64,000 nt of DNA, from NCBI RefSeq assembly GCF_000213575.1, contig NZ_GL892006.1, positions 618,730 through 682,729 of the forward strand, written 5' to 3'. The DNA comes from Dysgonomonas mossii DSM 22836 (GTDB taxonomy: Bacteria > Bacteroidota > Bacteroidia > Bacteroidales > Dysgonomonadaceae). This document shows, one piece after another, positions 1 through 8,263 of the stretch. The position numbers were made by a program, and so were the translations under genes. Below the pieces are notes generated by a model, which was not told where the DNA came from, ran no database searches, and saw only the letters and a program-made list of their open reading frames with translations. How positions within the stretch are numbered: position 1 is the stretch's first letter; the number at the start of each line of letters is the position of its first letter.

Positions 1-27
1 GAGGAAAGATTATCTTTCCTCTTTTTT
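1..27 (+). terminator. Rho-independent terminator of a gene left of the window
   Basis: A perfect 9-bp stem (positions 1-9 with 13-21, loop TTA) is followed by six T on the plus strand. The orientation fits a plus-strand gene lying to the left, convergent with the minus-strand gene that ends at 48. Confidence 0.75.
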
Positions 28-47
28 GCTATATATTGTTCTACAAA

Positions 48-971
48 CTAGTTCCTTTTGGAATACAACCAAGCTGTTTCGTATTTTGGATTCTCTTTAC
101 GGAATGTGTCCAAAAAGCCTTCGGCTTCAGGCTTATCAGAGAATGAAGCTACATAGATACGGAAACGACCTCCCGACTCTAGTATACTTGCACTATGAAG
201 TCCATTCTTCTTTATCTTATCCAATAAACGGTCAGCTCTGGACTGTGTATCCTCTCCTCCTACAATGATATAGTAGGTACGTAAAGATTGAGGCTGTGCT
301 TCAGACTCTTTACTCTCTGCCTTCGCATCGACAACCTTAACAGAATCAACCTCCAACAATGGTTTTACTTGTTCTGCAAGAGAATAGATAAAGCCCGATT
401 GCTGAGGTATCCCTCCTTGCAAACCTGTATTATTACTTACATTTGCTGATGGTACAGTGAATAAAAACATGGCAACCACAGCAGCAGCAACACTTCCGAG
501 GGTATATTTAACCGGAAAGCTTTTCCTCGAAGCAGACTCACGCCTATTTATATCCGACAGGTTGCTTAACCCTACAGCGGTAAGACCATAAAGAGATGGA
601 AATACAAAAGATGGATTAGCCTCGAACAGAAGTTTACCTTCCTTATTCATGTATAGGCTGCCCAGTCTTCCACAAGTTACAGGCTTTTGAGTAGAAAGCT
701 CTTGTTTTAACCCTTTGACAAAATCTTTTATTTTTTGCAATGCAGCATTATATGTCATTTTCCCGTCTCTTATATAATAAGAGACGATTACACCATCATC
801 ATGTTTCAGATCAGGGTTGAAAGTTATCATATATCCGGGTACGCACACATTAGCATCAATATGATGTAATGGCTCCACCTGATTGACAATAAAACCACCC
901 AACTCCGGTATAATCACACAGTTATGGATTGGCAAGGCAAATTCTAAATATGTAAAAACTTTGTTTTCCAT
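48..971 (-). CDS. HU-CCDC81 / SPOR domain membrane protein
   Basis: 307 aa. The first ~130 residues match the tandem HU-CCDC81-type region common in Bacteroidota (start 'YLEFALPIHNCVIIPELGGF', then 'FNPDLKHDDGVIVSYY'). One transmembrane helix follows at about 155-173. A linker leads to a C-terminal SPOR domain (about 230-303, 'TYYIIVGG...FRIYVASF'). Known for the families: SPOR domains bind denuded septal peptidoglycan, and the HU-like part may bind DNA or act in the cytoplasm. Inference: an inner-membrane protein linking the cell interior to division-site peptidoglycan. The family fixes the start, since the HU-CCDC81 motif begins within ten residues. A promoter-like box sits only 5 bp upstream of the ATG, so the mRNA may be leaderless. 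Confidence 0.85.
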   Translation of the reverse strand: MENKVFTYLEFALPIHNCVIIPELGGFIVNQVEPLHHIDANVCVPGYMITFNPDLKHDDGVIVSYYIRDGKMTYNAALQKIKDFVKGLKQELSTQKPVTCGRLGSLYMNKEGKLLFEANPSFVFPSLYGLTAVGLSNLSDINRRESASRKSFPVKYTLGSVAAAVVAMFLFTVPSANVSNNTGLQGGIPQQSGFIYSLAEQVKPLLEVDSVKVVDAKAESKESEAQPQSLRTYYIIVGGEDTQSRADRLLDKIKKNGLHSASILESGGRFRIYVASFSDKPEAEGFLDTFRKENPKYETAWLYSKRN

Positions 972-976
972 AAAGA

Positions 977-984
977 CAAAGATA
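977..984 (-). promoter_or_regulatory. Candidate -7 element for the SPOR-domain gene
   Basis: The minus strand reads TATCTTTG, matching the Bacteroidota TAnnTTTG box. No TTG lies at the expected 19-bp distance. It ends 5 bp before the start codon, so use of this box would give an essentially leaderless transcript. Confidence 0.4.
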
Positions 985-1072
985 ATTATAAGTTGTAGAA
1001 ATGAAAAAGATGACGTTGTCTTTTATTTAAAAAGTTACTAACAATTAATCGTGAAGATTGTTAAAAAAAGGT

Positions 1073-1080
1073 TACTTTTG
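1073..1080 (+). promoter_or_regulatory. Candidate -7 element for gmhA
   Basis: TACTTTTG matches TAnnTTTG and lies 23 bp upstream of the gmhA ATG. The nearest upstream TTG (1058-1060) leaves only 12 bp, so the -33 element is not convincing. Confidence 0.45.
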
Positions 1081-1103
1081 AGACTAATTAGCTAAAACAG
1101 AAT

Positions 1104-1694
1104 ATGGAACTCGAACAAATTATTACAGAGCACATCCGAAAGTCTATCTCTGTAAAGGAATCTATACTATCCGACCCAGCTGTCATGGCAAGCATCAAAG
1201 ATGCCGTTACAGCAACAGTGGATACGTATAAAAGAGGAAAAAAGACGCTGATTGCAGGAAATGGAGGAAGTGCTGCAGACGCACAACATATAGCCGGGGA
1301 GTTTGTCAGCCGATTTTATTTCGATAGACCCGGAATCCCTTCCATAGCATTATCTACTGATACATCTATTATAACTGCAATAGGAAACGATTATGGGTTC
1401 GACAGACTCTTTGAGCGGCAAGTACATGCTCAGGGCACAGAGGGGGATATTTTTATCGGTCTTACAACATCGGGGAACTCCGAAAACATTGTCAGAGCAC
1501 TGCATGCATGTAAAGAAAAAGGTATAAAGTCTATAATCTTGACAGGTAAATCGGGAGGCAAAGCTTCTGATCTATGTGATATTTGTATAAAAGTTCCGTC
1601 GGAGGAAACTCCAAGAATACAAGAATCACATATACTGATAGCTCATATTATTTGCTGTATCGTTGAAGAAGAGTTATTTGGGAATCTAAAGTAG
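1104..1694 (+). CDS. gmhA: D-sedoheptulose-7-phosphate isomerase
   Basis: 196 aa, the usual length of GmhA. It is a single SIS domain with 'AGNGGSAADAQHIAGEFV' near residues 51-68, 'STDTSIITAIGNDYGF', the phosphate-binding 'TTSGNSENIV', and the C-terminal 'ETPRIQESHILIAHIICC' helix holding the His/Glu of the metal site. Known function: converts sedoheptulose 7-phosphate to D-glycero-D-manno-heptose 7-phosphate, the first step towards ADP- or GDP-heptose for lipopolysaccharide or S-layer glycans. It stands alone; no hldE/gmhB homologue is next to it. It is the last gene before the polysaccharide locus, separated by 300 bp and by that locus's own promoter, so it is probably a separate unit. Confidence 0.93.
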   Translation: MELEQIITEHIRKSISVKESILSDPAVMASIKDAVTATVDTYKRGKKTLIAGNGGSAADAQHIAGEFVSRFYFDRPGIPSIALSTDTSIITAIGNDYGFDRLFERQVHAQGTEGDIFIGLTTSGNSENIVRALHACKEKGIKSIILTGKSGGKASDLCDICIKVPSEETPRIQESHILIAHIICCIVEEELFGNLK

Positions 1695-1752
1695 ACTCAA
1701 TCTTGATTGTATTGAAACCTACTCCAGATACCAATATATGTATTATCTAAAA

Positions 1753-1782
1753 TTGTTTTAATTTAAAAATTAGCTACATTTG
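1753..1782 (+). promoter_or_regulatory. Promoter of the polysaccharide locus
   Basis: TTG at 1753-1755, 19 bp, then TACATTTG at 1775-1782: an exact match to the Bacteroidota TTG-N19-TAnnTTTG promoter. Transcription should start near 1788, which leaves a leader of about 205 nt before the first gene. Confidence 0.8.
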
Positions 1783-1994
1783 TAACGTTAAAAAGAACAA
1801 ACATTATATGATCAAGACACAATATCAAAACAAATTATCCCGCAACAATCTGACTTGCAACCAATTAAACACCACCAGTTGTTAAAAAAGGATATTTATA
1901 GATTATTGAATTGTGTAGAAAAGATAAACCTTCAATACAAATTAACATAGAAAATCTAGAGTCATTGCTTTTAAGCCTTTAATATTTTAAATAT
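1783..1994 (+). other. Long untranslated leader of the polysaccharide locus
   Basis: About 205 nt between the promoter and the export gene. It holds one 25-codon reading frame (1808-1885, starting MIKTQYQNK) with no clear ribosome site. I found no strong hairpin and no UpxY/UpxZ-type gene. Bacteroides capsule leaders are known targets of NusG-like antiterminators; whether this one is, I cannot tell. Confidence 0.45.
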
Positions 1995-4412
1995 ATGAAA
2001 AGAGTTATTCTTTATTTTTTTATTTCATTAATTTCAGGAAACCTGTTGTTTGCCCAGATGTCCGATTCGCAGGTCATAGAATATGTTAAAACAGAGGCAG
2101 CCAAAGGAACTTCCCAACAAATGATCGCTACCGAACTTTTGAAGCGGGGAGCAACTCAAGATCAGCTATTAAGAATAAAAAGTCAGGTAAATCAGCAAAA
2201 TCAGAATACCTCCAATATAAACAACCCTACAAACAGACCAACACTAAGAAAAGACGTAACGAATGAAACGTATGCTCTTAGAAATGATTCCATAGCCAGA
2301 CTGTTGGAATACCAACGAGAAAATGGACTTTTAGAGGATAAAAAGCCTGTAATTTTTGGTAAAAATATATTCAATCAGAAGAATCTTTCATTTGTGCCCA
2401 ATATGAATATCCCGACGCCCGAAGATTATAAATTGGGTCCCGGCGATGAAATAGTCATAGATATATGGGGGGCATCTCAAACATCACTTCAACAAGTAAT
2501 TTCTCCGGAAGGGAGTATTGTCGTCGACAGACTTGGACCTGTTTACTTAAACGGAATGACAATAAGAGAAGCAAACTCTTATATCCAACAAAAGTTTTCG
2601 AGTGTCTATTCAGGCATCGGTAGCGAAGGAGGATCTTCACAAATAAAACTTAGCTTAGGACAAATACGTACTATCCAGATAAACATATTAGGAGAAGTAG
2701 CCGTACCGGGTACGTATGCTTTATCTTCTCTCTCATCTGTATTTCATGCTTTATACAACGCCGGAGGGATAAACGACATAGGATCCTTACGTTCTATTCA
2801 ACTGTATCGTAAAGGTAAGCTCATAAAAACAATAGATATCTATCAGTATCTATTGAATGGGAATGCAAGTGGCGAAACCCGTTTGATGGACGGAGATATT
2901 ATTATGGTTCCTCCATATATTTCCCTCGTAGAAATAGTCGGAAAAATAAAACGCCCTATGTTTTATGAGATGACAGTAACTGAAACCCTTTCAGACCTAA
3001 TCAAATACTCAGGTGGTTTTACGGGCGATGCATACAAAGAAAAAATAGATATTACGAGAAAGACAGGGAAATACGATAAGGCCTATACTGTTAGCTCAAA
3101 AGATTTTGAGAACTTTATATTAGACGATAAAGATAAGATACTTGTCAGTGCTGGCTTAAATCAATTTGACAATAGAGTTGAAATAAAAGGTGCAGTATTC
3201 AGACCCGGTTACTATGAAGTGGGCGAACAGATAAAAACAATAAAGAATCTAATCGAAAAAGCCGGAGGTATTAAAGAAAATGCATTCCTCAACAGAGCGA
3301 TACTCACAAGGGAAAGAGCTGACTTAACACGTGAAACAGTTCCCATCAACCTGAAAAATCTTCTTGATGGTCGTACGGCGGATATCAGTCTGAAGAAAAA
3401 TGATATGCTCCTCATAGCTTCTGATAGCGTATTAGTTGAATTGGGCAGCTTTACAATTTATGGAGATGTACAGACTCCGGGTGAATACGACTATGCCGAA
3501 GGAACAAGTATCGAAGACTTAATCATCAAAGCTGGAGGGCTTCTAAAGTCAGCCTCTTTAGCAAAAGTGGATGTTTCGAGAAGGATTGTTGACCCTTTAA
3601 GTATTGAGAGCCCAAATGTAATAGCCGATATTTATACGTTTAATATAAAAGATGGATTGGTAGTAGATGGTCCGCCGGATTTTGTATTGAGTCCATACGA
3701 TCAAGTTTACGTACGACGTAGCCCCGGATATATCGAACAAAGAAATATAGAAATTGCAGGAGAAGTTCTATTTCCGGGCAGATATGCTTTGAAGGAGAAA
3801 ACTGAAAGACTTTCGGATATTGTAAAACGAGCCGGAAATTTAACCCCCCACGCATTTTCTGCCGGAGCAAGGTTATTAAGAGAAAAAACAATAATGGAAA
3901 TGACTGAAGAGAGAAAAGCTATGCAAGCCCTATCAAAGGGACTGAAAGACTCTATTTCTACAGATTTACTAAACATTAATCCATATTACTCAGTAGGTAT
4001 AGAATTGGACAAAGCGATTGCAAATCCAAAATCAGAATATGACCTTGTTCTTCGAGAAGGGGATCAGCTTATTGTACCGGAATATGATAATACGGTAAAA
4101 ATAAATGGATCTGTCATGTACCCAAATACTGTTCTGTATAAGAAAGGGCAAAAAGTATCCTACTACATTAATCAAGCTGGAGGATACAGTGATTTGGCTG
4201 AAAAGAAAAGAGCATATATCGTATATATGAATGGGACTGTTGCCAAGGTAAAGGGGTCAAACAGAGATGCAATCCAACCGGGATGTAATATTGTCATCCC
4301 TTCTAAGGAACAGAAAGAGAAAATGTCATTAGCTCAGATATTAAGCCTAGGTACCAGTGTTACTTCTATGGCTTCTGTCGTTGCTTTATTAATAAATAAT
4401 TTGAGCAAGTAA
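1995..4412 (+). CDS. SLBB-domain polysaccharide export protein (Wza-like)
   Basis: 805 aa. A signal peptide covers about 1-20 ('LISGNLLFAQ'). A Poly_export domain spans about 142-222 ('YKLGPGDEIVIDIWG'). Six SLBB-type repeats begin near 228, 311, 396, 486, 585 and 701, recognisable by repeated 'I.GEV..PG.Y' and 'AGG' motifs. A C-terminal hydrophobic segment lies at about 779-800. Known role: an outer-membrane/periplasmic polysaccharide exporter that takes the chain from a Wzy/Wzx system. It is about twice the length of E. coli Wza, with many SLBB repeats, as is common in Bacteroidota. It is the first gene of the locus, one base from the chain-length gene, so the two proteins probably form the trans-envelope channel. 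No lipobox is seen; the signal looks like type I. Confidence 0.92.
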   Translation: MKRVILYFFISLISGNLLFAQMSDSQVIEYVKTEAAKGTSQQMIATELLKRGATQDQLLRIKSQVNQQNQNTSNINNPTNRPTLRKDVTNETYALRNDSIARLLEYQRENGLLEDKKPVIFGKNIFNQKNLSFVPNMNIPTPEDYKLGPGDEIVIDIWGASQTSLQQVISPEGSIVVDRLGPVYLNGMTIREANSYIQQKFSSVYSGIGSEGGSSQIKLSLGQIRTIQINILGEVAVPGTYALSSLSSVFHALYNAGGINDIGSLRSIQLYRKGKLIKTIDIYQYLLNGNASGETRLMDGDIIMVPPYISLVEIVGKIKRPMFYEMTVTETLSDLIKYSGGFTGDAYKEKIDITRKTGKYDKAYTVSSKDFENFILDDKDKILVSAGLNQFDNRVEIKGAVFRPGYYEVGEQIKTIKNLIEKAGGIKENAFLNRAILTRERADLTRETVPINLKNLLDGRTADISLKKNDMLLIASDSVLVELGSFTIYGDVQTPGEYDYAEGTSIEDLIIKAGGLLKSASLAKVDVSRRIVDPLSIESPNVIADIYTFNIKDGLVVDGPPDFVLSPYDQVYVRRSPGYIEQRNIEIAGEVLFPGRYALKEKTERLSDIVKRAGNLTPHAFSAGARLLREKTIMEMTEERKAMQALSKGLKDSISTDLLNINPYYSVGIELDKAIANPKSEYDLVLREGDQLIVPEYDNTVKINGSVMYPNTVLYKKGQKVSYYINQAGGYSDLAEKKRAYIVYMNGTVAKVKGSNRDAIQPGCNIVIPSKEQKEKMSLAQILSLGTSVTSMASVVALLINNLSK

Positions 4413-4413
4413 A

Positions 4414-5493
4414 ATGGAAGAACAAAGACAAGATAATATATCAGAGGAAAAAGAAATAGACCTACTAGCATTAGGTAAGAAAATCTGGCTAAAGAAAAAG
4501 TTTATACTAAAAGTTGTTGGTATAGGTCTTATTTTCGGATTGGTAGTTGCTTTTAGTATTCCTAAGGAGTATACAACGACGGTAATACTTATTCCTGATT
4601 CAAAATCTACAACGTCTGGGAATATGGGATCGTTAGCTGCGTTAGCAGGAATAAATTTGAATAATAATTCAGGTGAAGATGCTTTAGCTTCACCTAATTT
4701 ATATCCCACGATATTTAGCTCAACGTCATTTCTTAAAGGGTTGTTTGAAATTCCGATTAGCGACAGTGATAAGGCGATAGATACTAACTTATATACCTAT
4801 ATAAAGGACTACGAAAAGGGGGCATGGTGGGGATATTTATTGAATGTTCCGTTTTATCTAAAAAAATTAATTACTTCATCTGAACCAACAATTGAAAGTA
4901 AAGAAAAATCTCCAAGAGTACTATCGAAGGAAGAGACCGCAGTAATAGAATCATTAAGAAGTAAGTTAACAGTTAGCTCTGACAAAAAGACAAGTACCAT
5001 AAGTATAGATGTCACCATGCAAAGTCCTAAAGTATCTGCGTTGATAGCAGATACTCTCACTTCATATCTTCAATCTTACATTATAAAGTATCGGACACAA
5101 AAAGCCAGAGAGGATTTACTTTTTGCTGAAAAACTAAATCAAGAAGCTAAGGAAAATTATAATAAAGCACAGTCGACTCTTGCTTCGTTTATTGATGGTA
5201 ATATGAATGTAGTTTCTGCAAGATATAGAACTACACAAGAAAGACTTCAAAATGAGGTAACTCTTGCATACTCTGTATATAATCAGACAGCACAACAATT
5301 ACAAATGGCAAAAATAAAAGTACAAAATACAACACCTGTATTTACAATTATACAACCTTCTATAGAACCGTTGTACGCATCGAAACCACAAAAAAAAATA
5401 ATATTATTAGGAGTTTTATTCCTTTCTTTTATAGGAGCCTGTGCATGGATAGCAAGAAATGATATAAAAGTTTTGTTATTTGATAACAATTGA
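4414..5493 (+). CDS. Chain-length determinant (Wzz/PCP family)
   Basis: 359 aa. A cytoplasmic tail precedes the first transmembrane helix at about 30-49. A periplasmic part with a long helical region (about 200-310) follows. The second helix is at about 328-345, preceded by a proline-containing 'SKPQKK' as is typical of polysaccharide co-polymerases. Known role: sets the chain length of Wzy-made polymers and contacts the export channel. It ends ten residues after the second helix, so it lacks the fused tyrosine kinase of PCP-2a proteins, and no separate kinase is nearby. It starts one base after the exporter stop, so translation is probably coupled. Confidence 0.88.
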   Translation: MEEQRQDNISEEKEIDLLALGKKIWLKKKFILKVVGIGLIFGLVVAFSIPKEYTTTVILIPDSKSTTSGNMGSLAALAGINLNNNSGEDALASPNLYPTIFSSTSFLKGLFEIPISDSDKAIDTNLYTYIKDYEKGAWWGYLLNVPFYLKKLITSSEPTIESKEKSPRVLSKEETAVIESLRSKLTVSSDKKTSTISIDVTMQSPKVSALIADTLTSYLQSYIIKYRTQKAREDLLFAEKLNQEAKENYNKAQSTLASFIDGNMNVVSARYRTTQERLQNEVTLAYSVYNQTAQQLQMAKIKVQNTTPVFTIIQPSIEPLYASKPQKKIILLGVLFLSFIGACAWIARNDIKVLLFDNN

Positions 5494-5500
5494 TACTTGA

Positions 5501-7036
5501 ATGACATCCAGTTCTGAAAATAGTAAAAGAGTCGCAAAAAATACATTATTCCTGTATTTTCGAACAATGTTAACTATGTTTGTTGCATTGTTTACATCTC
5601 GAGTGATATTAAATGCTTTAGGTGTTGTAGATTATGGGCTGAATAATGTGATTGCCGGTGTCATTACTTTGTTTGCTTTTCTAAATGGAGCGTTAGGGTC
5701 CGCGACATCACGTTTCTTAACTTTTGAATTAGGTCGAGGAAATAAAGAGCAAGTAAAAAAAACGTTTTGTACTGCGTTCAACATCCATTTTGCAATTGCT
5801 ATTATTATTGTTATATTGTGCGAAACAGGAGGTTTATGGATAGTAAACAACATATTGGAAATCCCTTCCAACAGACTGTTTGCTTGTAATGTAATCTATC
5901 AATTTGTCGTAATTTCGGCATTCTTAAGTATCACGCAAGTACCTTTAAATGCAATGATTATTTCACACGAGCGAATGAATATATATGCATACGTAGGAAT
6001 ATCTGACGCTATACTAAAATTATGTATTGCTTACATAATAAGTATCACAGCTTTTGACAAACTCATTACATTAGGAGCTCTTAATCTACTTATCACTATT
6101 GGCATGTATATTTTTTATCATATCTATTGCAAACGTAGTTTTACTGAATATAATATCGCTATAAGTAGAGAGAAGAAGCTTTATAAAGAGATGATTGGTT
6201 TTTCTTCATGGAGTTTTTTGGGGAATCTACAAGTTGTGTTAAAAAATCAGGGTATAAATATGCTAATCAATGTATTTTTTGGACCAGCCGTAAATGCAGC
6301 TAATGCTATTGCATATCAAGTGAATAATGCTATCTATAATTTCTCGAATAATTTTACAACAGCATTAATCCCCTCAATAATTAAATCATATGCAGCCGGA
6401 GAAAGAGAACAAATGAAAAATCTAATATTTAGAGGTGCCAGATTTTCTTTTTTCTTACTTATGTTCTTTTTCATATCAGCTATTTTAGAGACAGAGATTA
6501 TTTTACATTTGTGGTTAAAAAAAGTACCTGAATATACAGTTGTCCTAACGAGATTGATAATCATTTTTACATTAATTGAAAGCTATGCATTTACTGTATG
6601 GTCAACAATAAATGCAACAGGTAAGATTCGTGATTTTCAACTAATAGTAGCAGGTATTTTCTTATTAAATTTACCATTGTCTTTTTTATTATATAAGCTA
6701 GGTGCGGGACCAAGTGCGGCTTTGATTGTTTCAAATATTCTGTGCATTGTTGTCATTCCAGTTCGGCTATTTTTTTTAAAAAAAGCAATCGGTATAGGTA
6801 TAATTGAATATATAAGAAAGGTTTTTCTTATTGATATTATTGTATTTATATCAAGTATAACGCCTCCATTAATAATTCATTTATATCTACCATCTGGTAT
6901 CACTAGGCTCCTGACCGTTGGATCTATTTCCGTAGTAACCTCTATTATAAGTATATATTTATTTGGATTAACAAAAATGGAAAGAAATTACCTTTTAGCA
7001 TTAATTAAAAAAAAATTACGCTTTTCTACAAAATAA
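5501..7036 (+). CDS. Polysaccharide flippase (Wzx-like, MOP superfamily)
   Basis: 511 aa and almost wholly hydrophobic, with about 12-14 predicted membrane helices. The N-terminal 'SKRVAKNTLFLYFRTMLTM' and 'SRVILNALGVVDYGLNNVI' are typical of Polysacc_synt-type transporters in Bacteroidota. Known role of the family: flips undecaprenyl-diphosphate-linked repeat units across the inner membrane. It sits 7 bp after the chain-length gene and just before the biosynthetic genes, as expected for a Wzx/Wzy pathway, and the matching Wzy is at 16741. The substrate cannot be read from the sequence. Confidence 0.88.
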   Translation: MTSSSENSKRVAKNTLFLYFRTMLTMFVALFTSRVILNALGVVDYGLNNVIAGVITLFAFLNGALGSATSRFLTFELGRGNKEQVKKTFCTAFNIHFAIAIIIVILCETGGLWIVNNILEIPSNRLFACNVIYQFVVISAFLSITQVPLNAMIISHERMNIYAYVGISDAILKLCIAYIISITAFDKLITLGALNLLITIGMYIFYHIYCKRSFTEYNIAISREKKLYKEMIGFSSWSFLGNLQVVLKNQGINMLINVFFGPAVNAANAIAYQVNNAIYNFSNNFTTALIPSIIKSYAAGEREQMKNLIFRGARFSFFLLMFFFISAILETEIILHLWLKKVPEYTVVLTRLIIIFTLIESYAFTVWSTINATGKIRDFQLIVAGIFLLNLPLSFLLYKLGAGPSAALIVSNILCIVVIPVRLFFLKKAIGIGIIEYIRKVFLIDIIVFISSITPPLIIHLYLPSGITRLLTVGSISVVTSIISIYLFGLTKMERNYLLALIKKKLRFSTK

Positions 7037-7045
7037 AGTGGTTAA

Positions 7046-8263
7046 ATGAATATGAATAAAAATAGTATTAAACTCACATTCACGGGCGATATCATGTGCG
7101 ATATGCTAGAAATATCAGCATATAAAAACAGTTTAGGACACTATAGTTTTCTTGAAAAATTTAGTTCTTGTGAGAAGTATTTTCAAGAATCAGATTTTAT
7201 TGTAGGTAACTTGGAAACACCCATTGGAGATACTGATTTTTGTTCAGAACAATATACATTTAATAGCCCTATTGAATTAGCACTCGCTATAAAAAAATGT
7301 GGAATATCTTTAGTTACAACAGCAAATAATCACTGTCTAGATAGAGGAGTTGAAGGTTTGAATAGAACAATTGAGTTACTTGACAAAATAAATCTTAAGC
7401 ACACAGGGACTAACCTAACCCTCCCTCTTAAACACCAAACAACAGGTATCATTGAATCAATTAATGGTATTAATATTGGTTTTTTATCATATACATATGG
7501 TACAAATGCATTTCACAACCATAACTATTTAAGTAGAAAAGATATTTATAAGGTAAATTTATATCAAGAACAAGAATTACATAATAAAATTTACAGAAGA
7601 ATATATTATTCGCGCTTATATAAATTATACAAACAAGTTGTTGAGAGATTTGCAAGAAAATTATTTCACAAAAAACATATCTTCTGTCCTGTACATGAGC
7701 GTAATGAAGGTAGACTTTATTTCAAGAAAAAGATAAAACAGGATATAGCTAATATGCGCAACCTGGGTGCAAACTATATAATCATGTGCCTACATGCTGG
7801 AGGACAATATAATGAAAAGCCTTTAGTTAAAACAAAAAAGATAATAGATCAGCTAATTAGCTATGGCGTTGACTCTGTGATCTGTAATCATGAACATGTT
7901 ATCCACTCCTATAGAAAATTTGATGACAATAAGATAATCACTTTTTCTTTAGGTAATTTTTCCTCCACTATAGGCGTACAGATTCCGCCTTACGATAAAA
8001 TGGCTGAATATTCAATACTATTCAATTTATATTTATTAAAAGATGATCTTGAGGTAAAATTAGAAAAACACTCCTTTTCAATAGTAAAAAATATATCTAT
8101 AAAAGAAGGTCAGATTAAAACAGTTTTACTATACGATCTAATTAACAATTGTAATAATAGTGAAGAAAAAAGAAAACTCCTAGCGGACAATTTAAAGATA
8201 TACAATATTTTCACTAATTCTAGGTGTAAAAATATAAACTTAGAAAAAGAATATTTCCTATGA
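7046..8263 (+). CDS. CapA-family (PGA_cap) metallophosphatase-like protein
   Basis: 405 aa. It has the PGA_cap motif series: 'LTFTGDIMCD' near residue 10, 'VGNLETPIGD' near 55, 'TANNHCLDRG' near 92, 'MCLHAGGQYNEKP', 'GVDSVICNHEHV' and 'ITFSLGNFS'. Known for the family: a calcineurin-like fold; CapA/PgsA acts in poly-gamma-glutamate capsules, and homologues occur in many polysaccharide loci with unknown reaction. No CapB/CapC ligase is present, so poly-glutamate synthesis is unlikely. No signal peptide or membrane helix is visible, unlike classic CapA. Its stop overlaps the next gene by 4 bp (ATGA). A second in-frame ATG at 7052 is equally possible as start. Confidence 0.85.
   Translation: MNMNKNSIKLTFTGDIMCDMLEISAYKNSLGHYSFLEKFSSCEKYFQESDFIVGNLETPIGDTDFCSEQYTFNSPIELALAIKKCGISLVTTANNHCLDRGVEGLNRTIELLDKINLKHTGTNLTLPLKHQTTGIIESINGINIGFLSYTYGTNAFHNHNYLSRKDIYKVNLYQEQELHNKIYRRIYYSRLYKLYKQVVERFARKLFHKKHIFCPVHERNEGRLYFKKKIKQDIANMRNLGANYIIMCLHAGGQYNEKPLVKTKKIIDQLISYGVDSVICNHEHVIHSYRKFDDNKIITFSLGNFSSTIGVQIPPYDKMAEYSILFNLYLLKDDLEVKLEKHSFSIVKNISIKEGQIKTVLLYDLINNCNNSEEKRKLLADNLKIYNIFTNSRCKNINLEKEYFL

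Noticed and set aside
1808-1885. 25-codon frame in the capsule leader
   Set aside because: No ribosome-binding signal and no run of one amino acid as in attenuator peptides; kept only as a remark under the leader.
7046-8263. Poly-gamma-glutamate capsule synthesis
   Set aside because: Only the CapA-like protein is present; CapB ligase and CapC are missing, and the locus is a Wzx/Wzy sugar system.
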